Under the pieces are notes generated by a model. It was given only the letters and a program-made list of their open reading frames with translations. It was not told where the DNA came from and searched no databases. The position numbers and the translations under genes were made by a program. A stretch of DNA of 64,000 nucleotides. Source: Procambarus clarkii (Eukaryota > Arthropoda > Malacostraca > Decapoda > Cambaridae). The stretch spans positions 39,768,734 to 39,832,733 of the forward strand of contig NC_091188.1 in the NCBI RefSeq assembly GCF_040958095.1. The letters are read 5' to 3'. Shown piece by piece: positions 56,373 through 64,000 of the stretch (positions are counted from its first letter, which is position 1; each line of letters starts with the position of its first letter).

Positions 56373-58249
56373 GGTGGGTACAAAGAATGTCCTATTCTCA
56401 AGTAATAGTCATAGCACAAGTCTTCGATATAGAGAACTTGAAACCATGATTGGTAGGCCGGAATGACTCGGCATCGATTGCAAGTTGGAGCTGCTGGCAT
56501 TGTCGAAAAGGGGAGTCGTCCTCACTACAGCAGAGTGAGATCAACAACATAAAGGGCAGAGAAAATGCCAGAGGGAAGGGAGACCTGTAAGACCATTAAG
56601 GGCAATGAAGAAAATTAGTAGTCCTCAGAACACTACCCCGGGAAACACCTTCGAATTGGTGGAAAGAGGTAGGTGGCACCAAGTCTCACTTTAAAGGAAC
56701 AACGAGAGATTGCCATGAAGACCAAAATAATGAAGTTGAGACAAAATATTGTACCTCTAGGTGGTGTCATTAGCCATTTCCAAGTTAAAAAGAGCAGCAA
56801 CTATGGAGGTCTATGCAGCAAAAGCAGAACAAATATAGACCTCAGGTCTACTAAAACATCAGTCATGCTGCAATACTTGCAAAAGCCAAACTGAGAGGGG
56901 TAGAGGTAGCAATAGTGCTCTAAGAACTATATAAGATGGACAATGACCATGCATGCACAATGCTTGCAAACAACTCGTCAGGGCAATGGGACAATAATCT
57001 TTGAGGAAGGTCTCTTAGAGTACCAGGTTTTCAAATAGGAACCACCACCACCACCTCAAGACAGTCAGGACTGACGCTGTCTCCCAAATATGATTATAAA
57101 TGTTCAGTAAATACTGAAAGGCACCCTGAAGGAGATGGCAAAGCATCTCATAATGAATGCCAATTGAACCTTTCACTGTAGAACCACAAAGGGGCTGGGC
57201 AGACCAGAGTTTCATTAGAAGAGATCTTTATAGGGAAGATGGAGGCAAATACAAAAGATCAAGGGACACGACTCAAGGAGAGGCCACGACAGAACCATGG
57301 CGACGAATGACAGGCAATATGTCTAAAATCAATTTACCAGCAATCTTACAGATTTTTTCCAGATCTGATGGAGAGGGATATCAACCGTAATGATGGAGAC
57401 ATAAGATCTCCAACTCTCGCATTTAGCTGTATGGATGGACCCGTAACAAAACACTTGCTTTCTGAAACAAAATAAAAGATTCAATAGTCTGTCGGTGTCT
57501 TTTTCAAGGCTGCACACATACAGCATGAGCGCAGTCCGAATTCCACCAGAGAATGCACTTCCTGGCGCCAATGGGGCACAGCGAGGAATGGAGAGGGCAG
57601 CATCCAATAAGGTATCATGAAAAAATAGGAGGATTCGAGAGAGAGAAGCAGATTGGAAAGAGGAGCATAAACGGTGAAAAAGATTCCAGTGTGACTTTAT
57701 CAGACCATTACTGAGGGAACAAGAGGGGAGGGTGGAAAACAAATGAGGGTTATGATGATGGGGAAATGGTCACTGTTTTGAAGGTCACTGAGGGCCTTCC
57801 ATGACAGGCTATATAAATGGTGGACAAACAGAGGGAAAAATCAATTCAGGAAAAGGCTTGAGTGCATGATACAACATGAGTTCAGAACTCAGAAGACACA
57901 ATGAAGAGAAGAGTTCCGAAAGGTTCCAGAAGATGGCCTCAGGTAGTCATCAAAACATAACCCCAGAGGGAATGCCAACTGTTAAAAATCACCCAATAGG
58001 AGCACAGGCTCTGGTAATGAGTCTATGGGGTAACTAAAATTGGGAAGAGAAAGAAGAATGTGCGGGGAAAGAAACGGAATGATAGGGTACCTTTACCTAA
58101 AAAGATACAAGTGACAGAGGAATGAACTTTTGACTGAAAAAAAGAGAGGGACAAAGGGATCATCATTTCAGATCAAGACAGCAGTAGAATTAGGAGTTCT
58201 AGCTGGAGGAGAGGAGAGGAGAGGAGAGGAGAGGAGAGGAAGGAAATGA

Positions 58250-58395
58250 TCAAATCCACAAGGGCTGTGACGAGGATTCGAACCTGCGTCCGAGAGCATC
58301 CCAGATGCTGTCTTAATTGACTGAGCTACGACATCGTCCCTGGTGGATTTGTTCATTTGATGCATCATGCAATTGTAATTTCTGTGTGTAAGGAA
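58250..58395 (-). mobile_element. tRNA-derived SINE (SINE-2), short copy
   Basis: AAATCCACAAGGGCTGTGAC, B box complement GGATTCGAACC at 58274-58284, TTAATTGACTGAGCTACGAC, tail TTGATGCATCATGCAATTGT. It interrupts the endonuclease coding region of the I/Jockey-like LINE. The GGAGAGGAGAGGA tract just to its left is a microsatellite. Confidence 0.75.
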
Positions 58396-59174
58396 ATGAT
58401 CAGAATGAGTGCCAAGCATCAGATCCTGGAGAATAGGCACAAAATTGTGAAAATTAACATCTATCAGAAGTTGAGGAAATTTCACAATGAAATTGTGAAT
58501 ATTCCACTGAAGAACAGAAATATAAAGAACAAAGGTCAAGAAAAATCAAAATCAAGGAGAAAACTGAGGCAAAGGACAGAGGAGACTAGGGAGAATCAGT
58601 AGAAGGTTACAGTAAAATTAAGTGAGGAATGGTTTGCAGAGGTAAATCCAGCAAAAATGGTGGAGTTGGAAGGAACAGAGGCAAACTGATGGGGTAAGGT
58701 GACAGAGCGAGGTGGTGCCGGAGAAGGACGGTCAAGGGAAGGTGGGCGAATAATCAAAGAAACGGCAGTGAGCACTTCATCTGCAAGTGGTACGAAAGGG
58801 TTGATGACAATGACCGTGAGGGGGTACTAGTGATGGCGTCAATCTGGAAGATAGAAAAGCCTTGGGCCTTATGTAATTTCTTATGTAATTAATCATCCTC
58901 ATGGCAGTCTTTGAGGTCCTTTTCTCCAGTTGCAACATGGTGTAGAACAACAGCGCCAATGCCGGAATTCAACAGGGTATTTTTAGACACCTAAACTGGG
59001 GTCTCACTAGTGCAGGCAGCAATTTCTCAAGAATTGGCCACAATTATGTGTGTCCCAGTCCGAGTGGGGTTAAATGTAACCTGGAGATCTAGTCAACTAA
59101 GAGCTTATGGATATGCACATCATCAGGCAGCAGGGTACATTCACTAGGGCAAAGATGGGTTTGGCCATGTAGTG

Positions 59175-59410
59175 GTTATCTTGAGGTTATCTTGAGATGA
59201 TTTCGGGGCTTTAGTGTCCCCGTGGCCCAGTCCTCGACCAGGCCTCCACCCCAGGAAGCAGCCCATGACAGCTGACTAACACCCAGGTTTTACTTTACTG
59301 CTAGGTAACAGGGGCATAGGGTGAAAGAAACTCTGCCCATTGTTTCTCCCCGGCACCTGGGACCACAGGATCACAAGTCCAGCGTGCTGTCCACTCGGCC
59401 GACCGGCTCC
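59175..59410 (-). mobile_element. tRNA-derived SINE (SINE-1)
   Basis: Tail GAGGTTATCTTGAGATGATT, body CTTTACTGCTAGGTAACAGG, head CGGCCGACCGGCTCC. The B box is partly deleted (CACCTGGGACCACAGGATC). It is inserted in ORF1-like sequence of the LINE. Confidence 0.85.
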
Positions 59411-59760
59411 TGGGAGGGAGGGGGGGGGAGAGGCCAAGTGGGGGACAAACAAATCCTGGAACATAAGTGGTAGCGGGAAACAAACGCCTGCAAGTGCAGT
59501 GAGGGAGCCGTGAACCCCCATGAAGGAAGGGATAAACAACGCAGTTGTCACAATGGAAGATGAAGCCACACCTGGGGATGAGGTAATCACCACTAAAGCT
59601 TTGGGCTCAATCCAGTCATAGAAGCGAAAGAGAATGGAGAAAGTCAGTAGGGGCAGTCAAGAGACGGAGCCTGGTCTGGGCTCGATGTAGCCCATCCTTC
59701 CGTCATTATCCAACTCGCAGGGAGGGTATAAAATAGCCTGGTCATCCACCCCCACTAGTC

Positions 59761-61862
59761 TGAGGAGAAATAAGATCAAAAGTTAATAAAGTAACTTTGC
59801 TGTCCAGCTCCCCCCACCCACCACGGGGTCACAACTGCTAGGTAGACTCAACTCCCAGACGAAGGAACATATGGGCATTCATGGGACACCATACACAACC
59901 AACATACTTGCCTGTGCACCACCACAGCAAGCAGGAGAGTGGAGCAGGAGGTACCTCCCTCCTACCTGCGGGCAGTACACAAGCGCCTCCTCACTATGTC
60001 AAGGCACCATCCATTGATAAGAGAAGCCATTTAAGGGCATTTTCTCATGTACAGAAAAGCCCATAGACTTCTGTCTAGATTATACTGAAGTTTTCTTCCA
60101 CAATCATGCTCAAATTATCCATGTATTTTATTATAAACAAAACAATTTATAAAAAAAGGAGGCATTACTTGTTTACATGCCAGTATTAATATTTATGCTG
60201 ATACAGTTCATGTAAGCAATGTTGATTCACTCCAATTACTGAATTTACTCACATTTCCCACAGTGGCTATTTTACTTAATTACTATCAAATATACTTTAG
60301 ATTACAATTCATGTGAAATACAAATATAAGAAAAACCATGATACTGTAAATGTAGTGTAAGATAAGGAAATATAATTAAGACAAATTACATTTAACCTAA
60401 ATAAATATTCATATCTGGAATGTAATTAAATACACTACTATACCCAGCCAAACTTAAATATACGATAATTAAAAAAGTTGTGCACACGCGGTTTCATGTA
60501 ATACTGCACATGGATAATGCATTAAGTAACTGGGATATATTGTATGTCATGTGTCATATTGTATTATTACAATCATGTGCATGATTGTAATAATACAATA
60601 TTGTACTAAGGCATAAGTGTGATGAAGGATTACTATAATCAAGCTTAGTATATAGGAAGATAAATAGTATGACAAGATGCATATCAGTCCAAAAAAAAAA
60701 AAATGCAGTAAAATGAATGGATTAGAAATGAGTTAATTATCAAGGTAAACCGCTGTATCAATATGACTACATCATAGCACTTCAATGTTCAAATTGATCT
60801 AAGGATATGAAAGTATCCAAAGTGGCAACGAGACCACAAAATGACCCAACGTTAACTACACAAAAGTTGTAGTCACGGAGCTGCGTAAGTGACAACTGTT
60901 GTAATGGAATGATGCAGTTTGACAAGTGATGGCAACAAAATATATCAAGGTAAACAAAAATTTTTTTTAGAGTTCATGTAACACTTGGAAATTATGCTGT
61001 AAGTTATATATGTACTATGATGCAAACAAATTGTTGAAGTTTTAAAGCAATGCATCATAAAAACTAAATATGAACCATCTGGTGTGCTAAATTTTAATTT
61101 GTATCTATGTTGTTTGGTACTTCAAAACCACAAAATTATGAGAAAACTCTCTACATCTACTCCAACAACATACTGAATATGAAATGTATATACGTAATAC
61201 AAAATAGAACATTTGACTTTTCACGACTGCATGACATTTACGAAGGTTTGAAGACAATTGTCATCTTAAAATTTGATTTGTTACTTTTGCTCCTTTTAGT
61301 ATTCAGGCAGAGGTACGATCCATTAATTGTAGAAAAGTGCATTTTGATTAATAAGTGATGTGACTGGCACTCCTACACCAAACATCGAAATAGAGAAATT
61401 CCCTTACAAATGGTTGAATGACAACCCAACCACCTACATATTTCGGTTAATATCTCGGTAAATTTTGCATCTATGGACAAGATTCTGGTATCAGTTTCTA
61501 GATGAATATCTTTTTTTTTTTTTAATACTGCACATAACATTGGTATTTCTGCATATCTAATAGAAATTAGAAGGCAGGGAGGCTAGTGATACTGGTGGTG
61601 CATATCATTCATTAACACAAAAATGATGGTGAGCAACAACAAAATTGATGATGGCTAAGAAATGGAACTGTAATAGGAATGTAGGAAATAAAATACATAA
61701 ATATTTGTAAAAGGTAATAATTAAGAATCTCTTAAAATCTGCACAATTGATAGAACATGCATAATAGTCTTGAATGGAATTCTGAAAAATAGGCAGTCAT
61801 TACTTGGAGCAACGACAGAACTAGTTTGAATTATTGTAGAGGGATGGTTTGAATTAATGTAA
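59761..61862. other. AT-rich intergenic sequence
   Basis: No gene recognised. From about 60110 the sequence is unusually AT-rich and free of recognised repeats, and on the minus strand an ATAAAA-rich start near 60130 could be the 3' end of a convergent gene; this is only a guess. A perfect short palindrome lies at 60556-60601. Confidence 0.35.
60556..60601. repeat. Perfect palindrome with 22-bp arms
   Basis: Arms 60556-60577 and 60580-60601 are exact reverse complements separated by TG. It has no poly-T tail and no flanking coding sequence, so it is not obviously a terminator. Confidence 0.9.
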
Positions 61863-62108
61863 GGAAAGCCTGTGGCTGAGTGGACAGAACACTGGACGCG
61901 TGATTCTGTGGTCCCGGGATCGATCCCGGGCGCCGGCGAGAAATAATGGGCAGTTTCTTTCACCCTGATGCCACTGTTACCTAGTAGTAAATAGGTACCT
62001 GGGAGTTAGTCAGCCGTCACGGGCTGCTTCCTGGGGGTGGAGGCCCAGTCAAGGACCGGGCCGCGGGAACACTAAAAGCCTTGAAATCATCTCAAGATAA
62101 CCTCAAGA
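61863..62108 (+). mobile_element. tRNA-derived SINE (SINE-1), full-length copy
   Basis: Head GAAAGCCTGTGGCTGAGTGG, B-box-like GGGATCGATCCCGGGC, body TTTCTTTCACCCTGATGCCA, tail GGACCGGGCCGCGGGAACAC ending TCTCAAGATAACCTCAAG. Confidence 0.88.
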
Positions 62109-63092
62109 TGAGAAGATGTGGCACTAAGCTATCACCTTGCTCAGGAGATGCAACAGTTATTCATAAGTATAATACCTTAAGTCAGTATGACTCAAAACCA
62201 CTTACTAATCATGTGTTTACCAGTAGCTATATTACTTGCCAACTTACCTAAGTCAATAGTAAGAAAATATATTATAATGAAATCAAGTACTCTATATCTG
62301 TACATACACCAGTGAGCAGACTATTTCCCAGAAGAACCAAGATGGTCAAATTAGACTGGTAGTTTTAATACACATTTTCCATCCACAGAGATGAAAGGCA
62401 TAACAAATAGCAGCTTTTTGTATTTTACTACAGAATACCTGAAGACGTGTTTATGGGAGAAGAGGAAACGTTCGAATGTCACCGACCTTAAAGAATTGGT
62501 TTTGGGAAATGATGTTATTTAGCATAATCAAAAGGTACTGCATGGCATTTAATTTTTATAAAAAAAAAAAAAAATTCCATTCGCCCCCATAGCATTGGGC
62601 TAAATCATATTCATACACAAAACATATTTTGCTTTCAAATCATGACAAAGCAATCACTTTTTTTGTTTGTTTTTTGAGATAATATAGCACAGGTAAATGA
62701 GCAATATTACAAAGATGGTTGGAAAGAGTGTGTTTAATAGGTCAGATCAGGGATATGAAAAGCATGTACAGGTTAAGCAAAACTCCTGTATGGGACTAGT
62801 TTTGCATACAAAGTGCATCACTGAAAAATCCTTAATTACTACTTGTTTACAGCTTTCATACATGCATCTAGAGAAAAATTATCATGTTGCTTCGATCCTC
62901 TTACCCTTAGAATTTAATGTCATTTAAAATTGTTCAATGTCCAGTTACACATCAGAGCTTAGCCTTTTTTTCTTATGTTGATTATACTTATAATCATCCA
63001 GTGATACCAATTATTCATTACATATAGTAGTTATGTATTCATCAGTTAAATGATTATCTACTATTAGTAATGGTAATGTCTTCTAAAAGACA
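62109..63092. other. AT-rich intergenic sequence
   Basis: Nothing recognised. ORFs up to 76 codons lack motifs. Confidence 0.4.
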
Positions 63093-63857
63093 TAATAACA
63101 CAGGATAAAAACCCATACACTTGTATATTTGTGAAATCGACATAAGGAATTTACATCAAGTCTTTCGGTTTCTCCTGAGTGCTTTATCAAGGTCTGAGTG
63201 TACGATTAGGACAAGACTTACATCTCAACATCTAATGAGGCTTCTATCCTGGGTCCAATCCTCTTATCCTTATTGACCGCCGGACCATTTCCCCTCTATT
63301 CCCGACTGGTGATGTAACTGCGGTGATGTCTTCTACGGAAATATGGTTGTATGTCCTTTCTGTTATCCTGCTATTCTGGGAACTGGAGTTGTTATTAATA
63401 GGCGTTTCATCTGGATGCTATCCCTCGTAACCCTCTCCATACCTGATGGAATGTGGCTCACGGGGCTGCTTTCATTCATGCATTTTAAATGTTAGTTAGA
63501 TCTCAATGAATGGATGAATGAAAGCAGTCCTTCGGGCATGGAGAGGGTTACGAGGGATAGCATCCAGATGAACAAAATTAATAACTCCAGTTCCCAGAAT
63601 AGCAAGATAACAGAAAGGACACACGACCATATTTTCATAGGAGACATCACCAGTCAGGAATAGAGGTGAAATGGTCCGGCGGTCAAGCAGGATAAGAGGA
63701 TTGGACCTAGGATAGCAGCCTCCTGAGACATTAAGATGTAAGTCTTGTCCTAATCACACACTCAGACCTTGATAAAGCAGGAATGCAAAAGATTGTGTAA
63801 ATTCCTGACATAACATAAAGTTCACAAATAAACAAGAGTGGGTTTTTATCTTATTAT
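63093..63857. repeat. Large foldback palindrome, arms about 350-390 bp
   Basis: The left arm 63093-63480 and right arm 63514-63857 are imperfect inverse copies: GATAAAAACCC near 63103 against GGGTTTTTATC near 63840, GGTCTGAGTGTACGATTAGG against its complement near 63750, TGGATGCTATCCCTCGTAAC against GTTACGAGGGATAGCATCCA. The loop is about 33 bp. No coding sequence. Confidence 0.85.
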
Positions 63858-64000
63858 CAAATATAATAACAAGAGCTACTTGGATAACTTTTCCTTCAGG
63901 TCAAATTGTGCACAAAGAATAGTATTGTGCTGTATAACAAAATATATCCATATGTTTTGTAATGGACGCCACTGCACAATTTGGAAACCATTTAGTCACA

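Larger units (their letters stand above)
52975..59760 (-). mobile_element. I/Jockey-like LINE with endonuclease, RT and RNase H, dead, with nested insertions
   Basis: Minus strand, from 5' to 3': ORF1-like remnants (59760-58600, with IEPKALVVITSSPGV-style fragments split by SINE-1), apurinic endonuclease start VLQWNIHNFIVKFPQLLIDV (about 58515) and end QNSDHFPIIITLI (about 57750), linker and RT finger sequence (57742-57329, WNLFHRLCSSFQSASLSRIL), RT palm remnant with VSRGSVLRTTNF and degraded YVDD (about 56650-56380), thumb (54526-54254), RNase H (53901-53665), and a C-terminal HILEECPNF region (53361-53017). Every part has stops or frameshifts. About 4.6 kb of LINE remains once the nested insertions are removed. 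Confidence 0.75.

Noticed and set aside
31195-62108. tRNA genes suggested by GGTTCGATCCC-type B boxes at several places
   Set aside because: All are followed by SINE bodies and LINE-like tails and occur in many copies. The tRNA folds are degraded, so they are SINE heads and not tRNA genes.

Overview
This is a eukaryotic, intron-rich and strongly transposon-dominated window. The mix of elements suggests a decapod crustacean, quite possibly a crayfish: DIRS-type tyrosine-recombinase retrotransposons, several CR1/L2-like and I/Jockey-like LINEs, tRNA-derived SINEs, Penelope, Tigger/pogo, and TTAGG-type telomere-like repeats. The species is an inference, not something I can prove from sequence alone.

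Only one cellular gene is recognised. It is the 3' part of the exocyst subunit gene EXOC2 (Sec5) on the + strand. Eight coding exons (7894-8008, 12037-12192, 16906-17088, 21030-21126, 28689-28810, 39088-39272, 42390-42446, 43239-43350) have AG/GT borders and join in frame. They encode the last 341 or so residues up to a TAG stop at 43348-43350. A polyadenylation signal lies at 43415-43420. The 5' exons lie upstream of the window or are not recognisable in bases 1-7893.

The introns are built from mobile DNA. At least five DIRS-like copies, plus solo ends, sit in or beside EXOC2 introns. The best is 4371-7720. It has about 430-bp terminal inverted repeats, a gag remnant, a tyrosine-recombinase (YR) remnant and an internal complementary region, but no reverse transcriptase. 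Others are at 13775-16082, 17129-18793 and 39565-42141 (minus orientation). Intron 4 (21127-28688) starts with a DIRS left end 39 nt after exon 4 and finishes with a DIRS right end 23 nt before exon 5. Inside, part of the terminal repeat has become a minisatellite of about 60-bp units. A young LTR element without pol (21620-26381, LTRs about 1.3 kb) has landed in that array. Intron 5 holds Penelope remnants, a tandem repeat, and three piggyBac-like TTAA-flanked units (31787-33350, 33392-34982, 35063-38717). Each unit has internal subrepeats and a pair of palindromes near its right end. Intron 6 holds a DIRS copy split by a Tigger element that retains only its DNA-binding domain.

Downstream of EXOC2 (43.4-64 kb) no cellular gene is seen. 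This part has SINEs, a tandem-repeat element (46.5-48.3 kb), a 389-bp inverted-repeat element carrying head-to-head CCTAA/TTAGG arrays (50891-51279), a dead I/Jockey-like LINE of about 6.8 kb with nested insertions (52975-59760), and a large foldback palindrome (63093-63857). All transposon reading frames in the window appear broken.
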